A stretch of 64,000 bases of DNA from DASRIA01 sp963768885 (GCA_963768885.1 CAVYJN010000007.1:1-64000), one strand, 5' to 3'. Shown: positions 45,563-55,477, counted from the stretch's first letter. A program made the numbers and translations. The notes: generated from the letters alone by a model not told the origin.

Positions 45563-46297
45563 TTGGCAGACAAGGCGGCGTTGATCACCGGGGGATCGAG
45601 CGGCATCGGGCTCGCGGTAGCCCGCGCTCTCGGTGAGGACGGGTACGGAATCACGATCTCCGCACGGCGACCCGACAAGCTCGAGGCGGCCGCGGGCGAG
45701 CTGCGCGAAGGGGGGCTCGACGTCCTTGCCGTGGCCGCGAACGTGGCGGACGAGGACGACATCAAGCGCATGATCTCCGAGCACCGGGAACGCTGGGGCC
45801 GCCTCGACTTGCTGATGAACAACGCCGGTCTGGGCATCGGCGGCGCGATCGCCGACGCCGAGACGAAGAAGCTGGACATGCAGCTCGACGTCAACCTGCG
45901 CGCCGTCTACCTGGTCACGCGCGAGGCGATCCCGATGCTCAAGGAGGCCGGTGCGAGCGGGGGCGCGATGCTCGTCAACACCGCCTCGATCGCCGGCAAG
46001 CAGCCGCAGGGGTGGCTTGCCGCCTACTCGGCGACGAAGGCCGGCGTGATCGCGCTCACAGAGGCGACGGCGAAGGAGATCGCGGCGGACGGCGTGCGAT
46101 GCACGTCCATCTGCCCGGGCTTCGTCGACACCGCGATGACCGAATGGATCCGGGGTCAGGTGCAGCAGGCGGACATGATCCGGCCCGAGGACGTCGCCGA
46201 GGTGGTGCGGTGCCTGCTGCGGCTATCGCCCGCGTGCATGATCCCCGAGGTGATGATGATCCGGCCCGCGGACCTCAGCTCGGGCGCCGGGCCCTAG
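45563..46297 (+). CDS. Short-chain dehydrogenase/reductase
   Basis: A 244-residue classical SDR. NAD(P) motif TGGSSGIG, NNAG at the fourth strand, Ser in NTASIAG and YxxxK in YSATKAG; C-terminal PGFVDTAMTEW is typical of FabG-like 3-oxoacyl reductases. TTG start after GGAGG. It is probably co-transcribed with the acyl-CoA synthetase. Confidence 0.93.
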   Translation: MADKAALITGGSSGIGLAVARALGEDGYGITISARRPDKLEAAAGELREGGLDVLAVAANVADEDDIKRMISEHRERWGRLDLLMNNAGLGIGGAIADAETKKLDMQLDVNLRAVYLVTREAIPMLKEAGASGGAMLVNTASIAGKQPQGWLAAYSATKAGVIALTEATAKEIAADGVRCTSICPGFVDTAMTEWIRGQVQQADMIRPEDVAEVVRCLLRLSPACMIPEVMMIRPADLSSGAGP

Positions 46298-46776
46298 TCT
46301 GCGACGTCGGCGGTCTCGCGCTCGCGTTCGGGCTCGCCGAGCGCATCGCGCACCGCGTCGCGGTAGCCGTCCCAGCGCCTGAAGGGGCCGAGCCATGCAC
46401 CCGGGCGCTTCCGGCGCGGGGGCTCGGGCGCGGCCGGCCGCAGCGTCCGCTCGCGGCGGTCGTCCTCGGCCCAGATGCTCGCCTCGAGCTGCGCCGTCAG
46501 GGTGCGGACCTCGCGCTCGCTCGCGCGGCGCGCGCGCTTGCCGGCTCCGGTGAAGCGGTCCCAGGCGCGCGCGAAGCCGCGGAAGTCGGTGCGCCCGCCG
46601 CAGCGGTGCGCGGCGAGCATCGGGCACACCCCGCCGGTGCGGTCGGTGTAGGCGCCGACGATGATCCGGTCGTAGCGGCCCATTCCCTCGAGCATCGCCA
46701 CACGGGTGTCGTACGGCAGGCAGTCGACCACCCTGCGCAGGCGCTGCGCCTCGCGGCGATGCCGGCGCAGCCTCAT
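46294..46776 (-). CDS. Conserved hypothetical protein, Cys/His-containing
   Basis: A 160-residue basic protein. The central block GGVCPMLAAHRCGGRTDFRGFARAWDRF looks conserved-type and may bind a metal or ligand; the C-terminal half is Arg/Pro-rich. ATG at 46776. The stop overlaps the SDR stop region by four bases (convergent). No family recognised. Confidence 0.65.
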   Translation of the reverse strand: MRLRRHRREAQRLRRVVDCLPYDTRVAMLEGMGRYDRIIVGAYTDRTGGVCPMLAAHRCGGRTDFRGFARAWDRFTGAGKRARRASEREVRTLTAQLEASIWAEDDRRERTLRPAAPEPPRRKRPGAWLGPFRRWDGYRDAVRDALGEPERERETADVAD

Positions 46777-46890
46777 GGCGATGTAGACGGGTCTCGTGTC
46801 ATCTCGGTGCCGACGCCCTACGGATAAGCTAGCGCCCCGCTCCTGGGAGGTTTTACCGAACCCGGGGAACTTTTCAAGCCGAGGAGTCAA

Positions 46891-47931
46891 ATGAAACTGG
46901 GATTGTTCGCGGGTTACTGGGGTCTGGGCATCACCGGTCCCGAGCAGTTGGAGATGGCCCAGGAGGCGGACCGCCTCGGCTACGACTCGATCTGGGCGGC
47001 CGAGGCCTACGGCAACGACGCCGCGACGGTGCTCGCCTGGCTGGCGTCCAGCACCGAGCGCGCGCGGATCGCCTCGGGCATCTTCCAGATGCCGGCCCGC
47101 ACCCCGGCGATGACGGCGATGACCGCCGCCACGCTCGACAACATCTCCGGAGGGCGCTTCATCCTCGGCCTCGGGATCTCCGGCCCGCAGGTGGTCGAGG
47201 GCTGGCACGGGCAACCCTTCGACCGGCCCCTGACCCGCACGCGCGAGTACGTCGACATCGTGCGCATGGCGCTCGCCCGCGAGACGGTCGAATACGACGG
47301 CGAGATCTACAAGCTGCCGCGCCCCGGCGGGACGGGACTCGGCAAGCCCCTCAAGCTGATCATCAAGCCGGTGCAGGAGCGCATCCCGATCTACCTCGCC
47401 GCGATCGGCCCGAAGAACACCGCGCTCGCGGCCGAGATCGCCGACGGCTGGCTGCCGACGCTGTTCGCGCCCGAGCACCTGGACGCTTTCCGCCCCTCGC
47501 TGGAGGAAGGCGCCGCCCGTGGCGGCCGCTCCCCCGGCGACCTCGACATCACGCCTCAGACCTCGATGGCGATCTACGACGACATCGAGCACGCGCGCAA
47601 CTTCATGCGCCCCTACCTCGCGCTCTACATCGGGGGGATGGGCGCGCGCGAGAAGAACTTCTACAGCCGGCTCGTGACCCGCTACGGCTACGGTGACGCG
47701 GCCGCCGAGATCCAGGACCTCTACCTCGCGGGCAAGCAGGCCGAGGCGATGGCGAAGGTTCCCGACGACCTGATCGACAAGGTCGCGCTCACGGGCCCCA
47801 AGGAGCGGGTGAAGGAACGCCTCGAGGCCTACCGCGAAGCCGGCGTCGGCACCCTGCTCGTCACGCCCGCGGCCGCGACGCAGGAGGAGCGCCTCCGCAT
47901 GATGCGCGACCTGGCAGAGATCGCCGCCTGA
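46891..47931 (+). CDS. LLM-class F420-dependent oxidoreductase
   Basis: A 346-residue TIM-barrel luciferase-like protein: MKLGLFAGYWGLG, EADRLGYDSIWAAEAYGND, RIASGIFQMPARTPAMTAMTAATL, GGRFILGLGISGPQVVEGWHG. This subgroup uses coenzyme F420 in actinobacteria. Substrate unknown. GAGGAG precedes the ATG. It is followed directly by a glycosyltransferase whose likely start overlaps its stop. Confidence 0.92.
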   Translation: MKLGLFAGYWGLGITGPEQLEMAQEADRLGYDSIWAAEAYGNDAATVLAWLASSTERARIASGIFQMPARTPAMTAMTAATLDNISGGRFILGLGISGPQVVEGWHGQPFDRPLTRTREYVDIVRMALARETVEYDGEIYKLPRPGGTGLGKPLKLIIKPVQERIPIYLAAIGPKNTALAAEIADGWLPTLFAPEHLDAFRPSLEEGAARGGRSPGDLDITPQTSMAIYDDIEHARNFMRPYLALYIGGMGAREKNFYSRLVTRYGYGDAAAEIQDLYLAGKQAEAMAKVPDDLIDKVALTGPKERVKERLEAYREAGVGTLLVTPAAATQEERLRMMRDLAEIAA

Positions 47932-49110
47932 CGCCGGCCCGGATATTTATCGGCGCCTTCGGCGACGCGGGCCATGCGTTCCCGGCGATCGCGCTCGGCA
48001 CGCGGCTGGCGCGGCGCGGGCACGACGTCGCGATCGAGACCTGGGCCCGCTGGCGCGAGCACGTCGAGGCCGAGGGCATGCGCTTCTACGCGGCCCCCGA
48101 GTATCAGGTGTTCCCGACCCGCGAGCGCCCGCTGAGACCCTACGAGGCGGTGGTCAGGGCGGTCGGGGAGACGCGCCCGTCGATCCACGACTTCGGACCC
48201 GACGTGGTCGTCAACGACGTGCTCACACTCGCCCCGGCGCTCGCCGCCGAGCTCGAGGCGGTCCGGCTCGCGACCCTGGTGCCGCACTTCTACCCTCCGG
48301 CCGCGCCCGGAGTGCCGCCGTACGGGCTCGGCGCGATGCCCGCACGGACGCCGATCGGCCGCGCCTTCTGGCGCGTGACCGCCCAGCCGATGAGCCGCGG
48401 CGTCGAGCGCGGCCGTCGTGAGCTGAACGAGACCCGCCGGCGGGTCGGTCTGCCTGCGCTCGCCCGTTGGCACGGCGGGATCAGCGATCGGCTGTGCATC
48501 GTGGGCACGTTCCCGCAGCTCGAGTACCCGCGCCCGTGGCCCGAGGGCGTGCACGTGACCGGGCCGCTCGTGTGGCAGCCGCCCGGCGGCGAGGCCGAAT
48601 GGGCGCCCGGCCGCGGGCCCCGCGTCCTCGTCGCGCCCAGCACCGCCCAGGACCCCGGGCAGACGCTGCTGCGCGCCGCGCTCGAGGGTCTCGCGGACCT
48701 GCCCGTGCGGGTCCTGGCCGTGCGCCGGGCCGGAACGAAGGATCTGCCCCCCGCCCCGAACGCCCGCCTCGTCGAATGGGTCAGCTACGAGAGGGCGATG
48801 CCACGCGCGCACCTCGTGATCTGCCACGCGGGGCACGGCACGCTCGCGACCGCGCTGATGCACGGCGCCCCGGTCGTGACCGTGCCCGCGGCCGGCGACA
48901 TGGCGGAGAACGGCGTGCGCGCGCAGTGGGCCGGGGCGGGCCTCAACCTACCCGGGAGGCTGCTCTCGCCGCGGACGCTGCGATGGGTCACCGAGCGCGC
49001 CCTGGACAGCCCGAGGCTGGGAACCCGCGCCCGTGAACTGGCCGGGTGGGCCCGGACGCACGACGGCGCCGGGGCGGCCGCGAGCGCTGGTGGAGCGCTT
49101 TGCGCGCTAG
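47928..49110 (+). CDS. UGT-type glycosyltransferase (frameshifted near its end)
   Basis: About 393 residues, GT-B fold, of the MGT/UGT (GT1) type. RIFIGAFGDAGHAFPAIALG is the N-terminal glycine-rich loop; the C-terminal sugar-nucleotide site is ARLVEWVSYERAMPRAHLVI followed by CHAGHGTLATALMHGAP. The family normally starts at this loop, but no ATG, GTG or TTG is available; CTG at 47928 overlaps the LLM stop (CTGA). A run of four G near 49073 should probably be three, giving the usual ending ALVERFAR. It likely glycosylates a lipid or small molecule. Confidence 0.85.
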
Positions 49111-49253
49111 TCGAGCTTGCCGATCTTGAAGATCTTCGTGCCGCAGTCGGGACAGGTGCCCTGGATCGCCGGCCGGCCGTTCTTCATCGTGACCTGCTTC
49201 GGATCCTTGATCTCGACCTTCTTCTTTTCCTTCACGCAATAGCCCTCAGGCAT
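49107..49253 (-). CDS. DUF5679-type small zinc-binding protein
   Basis: A 48-residue protein, MPEGYCVKEKKKVEIKDPKQ and onward, with the pair CPDC late in the chain and an early Cys, ending IFKIGKLD. The sequence is the typical DUF5679 pattern (basic, one zinc site). Its stop overlaps the glycosyltransferase stop on the other strand. The rest of the gap, 49254-49432, shows no gene. Confidence 0.82.
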   Translation of the reverse strand: MPEGYCVKEKKKVEIKDPKQVTMKNGRPAIQGTCPDCGTKIFKIGKLD

Positions 49254-49432
49254 GAGCCTCATCTCCGTTTCGGGGGCCGGCGCGGCCCTTTGACCTTCGC
49301 CGACGCTAGACGGCTACCCGGACGCCAAGCGCCCCAAGCCCTGACAGGATGTCAAAGTCGGAGGGCCGCCGACCGAGGGCCCGGATACTGAAATGCCACA
49401 CAGGTCCGCGGCTGGAGGGTACGATTGCCGGG

Positions 49433-50815
49433 ATGCAGGGGCAGGGGGTTCCTACACGGATGGCTGCACGGTGCGCGTCCATGGCCGCGCTTTGCGCGCT
49501 CGCGCTCTTCGCGCTCGCGGGCCCGGCGAGCGCGACGCCGTTGTTCCTGACTCCCGTGAACATCTCGGATGCCGGCCAGGACGGCTTCGAGGGCGTGGTC
49601 GCAGTCGACTCGGCGGGGGTCACCCACTACGCGTGGACCCGCAGCGACGGGACGAACACCCGTATCCAGTACCGCTCGCGCGACGCGAGCGGGGGCGCGT
49701 TCGGGGCGGTCCAGACCATCTCGGACCCGGGGCAGAACGCCTCTGACCCCGACGTCGCCATCGATCCCAGCAACAACGTCCTGCTGACCTGGTCGCGCGG
49801 CGACGGCACGAACATCCGGATCCAGTCGGCGTTCAAGCCGGCGGGCGGCAGCTTCGCCGCTCCGGTGACGATCTCCGACGCAGGATTCGACGCGACCAAG
49901 CCCGAGGCCGACTTCGACGACGCCGGCAAGGCGCTGCTGATCTGGCAGCGGTTCGACGGCACGAATCTGAGGGTCCAGGCGACCACCCGCACGGCCGGGG
50001 CCGGCGGCACGTTCGCGAACGAGACCACGCTCTCCGACGGCGGCCAGGACGCGTTCAACCCCAAGGCTGACGCCGGGCCCGCGGTCGACGCGAACGGCGT
50101 GGCCGTCTGGACACGTTCCGACGGCACGAAGCTGCGTGTACAGAGCGCCCGCCGGCGCGACGTCACAGGATTCTTCCCGCGGCCCAAGGGGGCGACGCCA
50201 ACCCGCGTCGCTCTCGTTCCGTCCTTCGACGCCTGCACCGCTCCCAACAGGATCCATGGCCCCGGCCTTGCGTTCGGCTCCTGCAACCCGCCCGTGCGCA
50301 GCTCCGCGGTCCTGACCGTGGGCAGCCCGGACTCGAACGGGTTCGCGGCGAACTCCCAGGGGTCGGTGGCGCTCAGCGTGATCGTCGGCAACCCGAGCAC
50401 CGAGGCCGACGAAGCCGACGTCTCGCTGAAGGTGAGCATCACCGACGTGCGCAACCACCCCGCCGGAACGGACTACACGGGCCGCCTCGGAGTGATCGCG
50501 AACCTGCAGGTCACCGACAACGCGAACTCGAACGAGCGCCCGGAGCCCGGAACCGGGCAGACGACGCCGTTCGCGTTCTCCGTGCAATGCGCGACGACCG
50601 TGGACAGCACGATCGGCGGGTCGTGCTCGCTGGTCACCACCTACGACGCGCTCATCCCGGGAGCGGTCTCGGAGCGCCAGCGCGCGGTCTGGGAGCTCGG
50701 ACAGGTGCAGGTGCGTGACGCCGGCCCGAACGGGACCGGCTACGCCGCCTGCCCGCCGACGTGCGGAGACGGGGACGAGACCGTCTTCATGCGCCAGGGC
50801 GTCTTCGTCCCGTAG
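49433..50815 (+). CDS. Secreted repeat protein with QGVFVP C-terminal domain
   Basis: About 460 residues. A signal peptide (CASMAALCALALFALAGPASA) precedes four repeats of about 50 residues with the pattern ISDAGQDGF...VDSAGVTHYAWTRSDGTNTRIQ, a sialidase/BNR-type propeller-like array. The C-terminal domain from about residue 235 (FFPRPKGATPTRVALVP, FDACTAPNRIHGP) to RQGVFVP is a beta-sandwich-like region whose remnant also occurs at 30978-31187. Start ATG at 49433, or 49460. Function unknown; likely surface binding. It is followed 10 bases later by the nitrilase-propeller gene. Confidence 0.78.
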   Translation: MQGQGVPTRMAARCASMAALCALALFALAGPASATPLFLTPVNISDAGQDGFEGVVAVDSAGVTHYAWTRSDGTNTRIQYRSRDASGGAFGAVQTISDPGQNASDPDVAIDPSNNVLLTWSRGDGTNIRIQSAFKPAGGSFAAPVTISDAGFDATKPEADFDDAGKALLIWQRFDGTNLRVQATTRTAGAGGTFANETTLSDGGQDAFNPKADAGPAVDANGVAVWTRSDGTKLRVQSARRRDVTGFFPRPKGATPTRVALVPSFDACTAPNRIHGPGLAFGSCNPPVRSSAVLTVGSPDSNGFAANSQGSVALSVIVGNPSTEADEADVSLKVSITDVRNHPAGTDYTGRLGVIANLQVTDNANSNERPEPGTGQTTPFAFSVQCATTVDSTIGGSCSLVTTYDALIPGAVSERQRAVWELGQVQVRDAGPNGTGYAACPPTCGDGDETVFMRQGVFVP

Positions 50816-50825
50816 GCGGATCGTC

Positions 50826-53499
50826 ATGTGGGTTCGCGCCCTGATCGTCCTCGGCGCCCTGCTGATCCTCGCGCCGGCGGCATCGGCGGACGAAGTGCGC
50901 ATGTTCGCCGTGGGCAACAAGCAGCGGATCGACGACGCCGTCACGTACGCGGACTTCCACAACAAGATGGCTGCGCTGATGGACCGCGACTTCCCCGACC
51001 GCGCGGCATATGTGCAGGCGGGCGTCGACGACGTCGCGAGCCACCTCCGCCCGGCCGACACGCGGGCGCCCGACAAGGCGCTGGTCGTCTTCCCCGAGGA
51101 CGCCGGCCTGATCACGGCGCTGATCGGCTCACGGGGAGCCACCGCGCGCCGCCAGACGAGCGCGCTCGGCGCGATCCCGTCGTTGTTCGAGCCCTACGCG
51201 AAGCAGGTCGCCTACTACTCGGACAAGTATCCGGGCCAGCCCGCCGTGCGGATCCTGTTCCTCGCGCTCACCGACACCTTCTACCGCAGCTTCTACGAGA
51301 CCTACCGCTCGCTCGCGATCGCGCACGGCGTCTACATCGCGGCGGCGATCAACGCCGCGCCCGCGCGCCGCGTGAGCGCCGCCGAGGACCCTGCGCTCGT
51401 CGACCTGCTGGGCGACCCCGACGAGCCCGCACGCGACTACGCCTACGAGGCCGCCTCCCCCTACCCCGGCAACACCACCTACGTGTTCGCGCCCGACGGC
51501 GAGGTGCTCGTGCCCGACGGTCACGGCGGCACGCTCGACAGCCCCTCGCAGACCGGCGGCGTGATCCGCGGCTCCACGGTGAAGGCCTACCTCACTCCCG
51601 CCCGAGCAGCCGCCGCCGGGCGAGTTCCTCGGGCTGTCGCTCGCGTTCGGCGCGGCGCGCGACCTCGAGGTGCTCGACACGCCGGTCGGGCGCCTCGCCA
51701 CGGTCATCTCCAAGGACGCGTGGATGGTGGACGTGAACGACCGCTTCGAGGCGAAGGGCGCCAACGTGATCCTGCAGCCGGAGGCGTTCAGCGCCTGGGC
51801 CTTCCAGCCGGCGCCGTGGGAGCCGGACATCTTCAAGGAGGGCGGCTTCGCGAACCTCCAGAAGAACCCGGCCTGGCAGGTCAACGTCGACGCGAGCCTC
51901 ACGGGGAACTTCTTCGACACGTTCTTCGACGGCCAGAGCGCGATCATCGGGCGCAAGCGCAAGGCGCCGGCCGGTCCGCTCGGGCCGCGGAATGCCTGGA
52001 TCGGGCAGAACCCCGAGAACGCGTTCCTCGAGGTCGGTCCCTGGATCGAGCCCGACCCGGGGATCGCCGAACCGAGCCTGCCGCTCGCGGAGCGCCGCCG
52101 GCGCCTTGCCGCCGACGGCGTGAAGCTGATCGCGGGACCGCCGTGCCCGACGTCGCTCGCGGTGGGGCCATGCCGCAACGGCTACCGCGAGTCGGTGATC
52201 TGGAAGGACGTGAACGTGCACGACGGCCCCGTCACCGCGCGGCCGGACCCCGTAAGGAGGGCGGCGCCCGTCTTCGAGCGCAGCCTCGCCGTCAGCGGCA
52301 AGGAGAAGGAGCCCGTCGCGCAGCACGCTCCGCGCGTCGCGGCGCAGGGCAAGCTCGTCTACGCCGTCTGGCACGAGACACGCGACGGGATCGACAACGT
52401 GTACCTCGCGGTCAGCCGCAACCACGGCAAGCACTTCCACAAGCCGGTGCGCGTCAGCGACAACGCGCCGGGCACGGTCAGCGAGCTGCACCCGAGCGTG
52501 GCCGCACGCGCGGGCGCGGTGGTGGTCGCATGGCAGGAGTTCGCCGCGGCGCGCGACGACGACCGCGGCCGGGTCATGCTCGCGCGTTTCGACTGGCGGG
52601 GGCACAAGCTCGGCGGCGACGCGCGCGTCGACGACACCGACGAGGGCGGCAAGTGGCTGCCACAGGTCGCGCTCGACGGTGCCGTGCCGGTGGTCGCCTG
52701 GATCGACGAGCGCGACAGGGGACCGCAGCAACTGCCGCTCGAGCACGTGTACTCCGCCCGCGGCACGACCGGCGGCGGCTTCGGTCCGAACGTGCGCGTC
52801 GACGCGGGGGCGCCCGTGCCGCTGTCCGCCCACCTCGACAACAAGTGGAGCCCGGCGATCGCGGCGGCGGGCGGCAGGGTGTTCGTCGCCTGGTCGGACT
52901 TCCGGAACTACAACTGGGACATCTTCTCCGCGCGCAGCGACGACGGCGGGCACACCTTTGCCGCGAACGTTCGCATCGACGACTTCCAGGGCTTCGAGCG
53001 GGTCAACGAGCGCGCGTCGCTCGCGGTCGATCCGAGCGGCCGGGTGCACGCGGCGTGGACCGACCTTCGCGCGCGCGAGCCCGACACCAACATCTTCTAT
53101 GCGAGCAGCGACAACGCGGGTGCGTCGTTCTCGCCGAACCGCCGCCTCGACGACTCGAACGCCGGGTTCGACCCCGACCGCGACACGCCCACGAACCAGT
53201 GGCACCCGGGCCTCGTCGCGGCGGGCGGCCGCCTGTTCGCGGTGTGGCAGGACAACCGCCTCGGGAACAACGACATCTTCTTCACCTCGAGCGCCGACGG
53301 CGGCGCGTCGTTCGCGCCCTCGGAACGGGTCGACGACACCGGCGCGGGGCAGAGCGAGCAGAGCCGCCCCAGCCTTGCCTGGGGCGACGGCCTGTGCCAC
53401 GCGGTCTGGCAGGACGACCGGCGCGGGACGAGCGACGTCTTCTACGCGCGTCGCCCCTGTCCCGGGCCCTCGCGGGGCAAGCACGCGAAAAACCGCTGA
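50826..53499 (+). CDS. Secreted nitrilase-like / sialidase-type propeller fusion (frameshifted as read)
   Basis: About 890 residues when repaired. A signal peptide (ALIVLGALLILAPAASA) is followed by a carbon-nitrogen hydrolase fold: Glu in VVFPEDAG, Lys in STVKAYLTP, but at the catalytic Cys position GRLATVISKDAW has Ser. From about residue 500 to the end come six or so Asp-box repeats (SDDGGHTF, SDNAGASF, SADGGASF) forming a propeller. One extra C near 51597-51599 (CTCCCGCCC for CTCCGCCC) shifts the frame. Normal nitrilases are cytoplasmic or membrane enzymes; this one is exported and apparently lacks the nucleophile. Confidence 0.8.
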
Positions 53500-53607
53500 A
53501 GGCAGGGAAGACGGGCCACGTCGCGGCCGTCCTCTCTAGAGGCTGTGCTCGCATCCGCCGGCGAAAGGCGTTTATGTCCGGGCGCGGCGCGATAACAACT
53601 CTGCTAG

Positions 53608-54375
53608 ATGCGGTTTATGAGCATCATCCGCCGATCGGCATGGGGCCCTGCCCTGGTGGTGGGAGTCCTGATCGCGATGGTCGCCGGTTCGGCCGTGCTG
53701 CTGGCGCGCGGTCCGGCGTACGAGGTCCGGGGCGACGCGCAGGTCCCCTACAACGCCGGGAAGGTCAAGGAGGTGCGCGTGCTCGATTCGGCGACCGTCT
53801 ACGTCGACGGCGAGCCGAAGCCGGGGCCGAGCGTGATCGGGGGCATCGCGCTGATCGCCCTCGCGACCGCGGCCTTCATGACCGGCGCGGCGCTGGCGCT
53901 CGCCCACGCCCGGCGGCGACTCGTGGGCTTCTATCTGATCGTCGCCGCGGCGCTCGGGTTCGCCGGCGTCGACGAGCTGTTCGCGATCCACGAGAGCGTC
54001 GGTCACAACCTCCAGTTCCTGGCCGACGTGCCGGGCGTCTCGCGCCCCGACGACCTCGTGATCGCCCTGTATCTGGTGCCGACTGTGCTGTTCGCCTACC
54101 TGTACCGCGACCTGTTTGGGAGCGATCGCCGAGCCGCGACGGCACTGGCCGCGGGCATCGCCGTCTTTGCCCTGGCGGCCGCGGCGGACCTCGCCGGGGT
54201 GAAGGCCGAGGAATACCTCGAGCTGGTGAGCGGCCTGTGCATCGGGTCGGGGATCGCGCTGCTGATGTACGTGCACCTGCGGCGCAACCTTCAGATCCGC
54301 GCCGACGTCGTGCAGCGCCCTCCGAACTCGTACCAGGAGGCGGAGGAGCGGGTTCCGGCCGGCGCGTCGCGCTAG
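53608..54375 (+). CDS. Integral membrane protein with DELFAIHES motif
   Basis: A 255-residue protein with an N-terminal helix, a short extracellular loop of about 45 residues (residues 35-78), then about five helices. The second half contains AGVDELFAIHESVGH, an acidic/histidine motif seen in several uncharacterised actinobacterial membrane proteins and possibly metal-binding. ATG at 53608 or 53617. Function unknown. Confidence 0.7.
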   Translation: MRFMSIIRRSAWGPALVVGVLIAMVAGSAVLLARGPAYEVRGDAQVPYNAGKVKEVRVLDSATVYVDGEPKPGPSVIGGIALIALATAAFMTGAALALAHARRRLVGFYLIVAAALGFAGVDELFAIHESVGHNLQFLADVPGVSRPDDLVIALYLVPTVLFAYLYRDLFGSDRRAATALAAGIAVFALAAAADLAGVKAEEYLELVSGLCIGSGIALLMYVHLRRNLQIRADVVQRPPNSYQEAEERVPAGASR

Positions 54376-54399
54376 GTGCGCGATACTGGGGCAACTGAG

Positions 54400-54789
54400 G
54401 TGTCCCGCGAGAACGTCGAGAAGATCCGGCAAGCGCTGCCCGATTCCGGACCGGCCGACCTGGAGGCACTGTTCGCGATCCTCGACGACGACGTCGAGTG
54501 GGACTACGTCGGGGCCTTCCCGGAGGTGGTCACCTACCACGGCCCCGCCGAGGTGCGGGAGTTCGTTCGCCAGTGGGCCGGGGCGTTCGACGACTTCGAC
54601 GTGGCGGCCGAGGATGCGGTGGACGCCGGGGACTCGGTCGTCTTCTGCCTGCATCAGCGGGGCCGCGGCAAGGAGACCGGCGCGCCGGTCGAGAGCCGGA
54701 CGTGGCAGGTCATGACCTTCCGCGGCGGGAAGGTCATCCATTGCCGGGGCTACGCCACCAGAGACGAAGCGATCGAGGCCGCGCGCTGA
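54400..54789 (+). CDS. SnoaL/NTF2-like protein
   Basis: A 129-residue family member: VSRENVEKIRQAL, DDDVEWDYVGAF, CLHQRGRGKETGAPVESR. GTG start at 54400, chosen because MS/VSxENVE is the usual beginning. It is followed 21 bases later by another member of the same family, a tandem pair. Confidence 0.85.
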   Translation: MSRENVEKIRQALPDSGPADLEALFAILDDDVEWDYVGAFPEVVTYHGPAEVREFVRQWAGAFDDFDVAAEDAVDAGDSVVFCLHQRGRGKETGAPVESRTWQVMTFRGGKVIHCRGYATRDEAIEAAR

Positions 54790-54810
54790 GCGCGGGATGC
54801 TGCGCGGGCG

Positions 54811-55256
54811 ATGTCGCAGGAGAACGTCGAGGTCGTGCGCCGTTCGTACGACGCTTCGACCGGGGAGACCTCAACGGGCTCTCGTCTCAGTTTCACGATC
54901 CGCAGATCGAGTGGCACACGGCCAGGGAAGACCCGGACGCCGCTGTTCATCGGGGCCGTGAGGCGGTGAGGCGCTACTACGAACAGTGGCTCGAGAGCTT
55001 CATCGGACTGCACGCGGACGTCGAGGAATACCTCGAGGCAGCCGACGGTCGTGTCTTCACCTGGGTCCACTGGACCGGGCGGGGACGCGGCAGCGGCATC
55101 GAGGCCGAATGGGGGCTGGCGATCGTCTACACCCTTCGGGACGGCAAGGTCTTCCTGGCCGAGGAGTATTTCGACAGGAGCGAGGCCCTCGAAGCCGTGG
55201 GGCTGTCGGACCAGGACGCTCACGACCGACGCTTTCGGCGTCCTCCGCAGATCTAG
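54811..55256 (+). CDS. SnoaL/NTF2-like protein (frameshifted as read)
   Basis: About 148 residues when repaired: MSQENVEVVRRSYDA, then in the next frame FDRGDLNGLSSQFHDPQIEW to GLSDQDAHDRRFR. The sequence GCTTCGAC at 54853-54860 should probably be GCTTTCGAC (one missing T), the only deletion-type error seen here. It ends immediately before the tRNA-Asn gene. Function unknown. Confidence 0.82.
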
Positions 55257-55329
55257 CTCCGGGGGTGGGACTCGAACCCACAACCTACTGGTTAACAGCC
55301 AGCCGCTCTGCCGATTGAGCTACCCCGGA
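55257..55329 (-). tRNA. tRNA-Asn (GTT)
   Basis: A complete 73-base cloverleaf on the minus strand: acceptor TCCGGGG/CCCCGGA, D-arm GCTC/GAGC, anticodon stem GCTGG/CCAGT with loop CTGTTAA (anticodon GTT), T-arm GTGGG/CCCAC with TTCGAGT, discriminator G. CCA is not encoded. Confidence 0.96.
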
Positions 55330-55477
55330 ATGTCCTGGAGGGGGTTCGGCCGGGCGGCCTGGTTCCCTCCCGATCCTACGCGCCCCGGTGGGGCGGGGAT
55401 TAATAGTAGACGCGCTACTCTGAGAGTCTCGGGACGGGCGGGACGGTCAGCCCCGCCGTCCGGTGGGTTCGCAGTAG

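Noticed and set aside
50715..54398. A 1227-residue plus-strand frame spanning the nitrilase fusion and beyond
   Set aside because: Only its early part (to about 51600) is real coding; after the one-base insertion it continues in a shadow frame across the propeller and the next membrane-protein gene.
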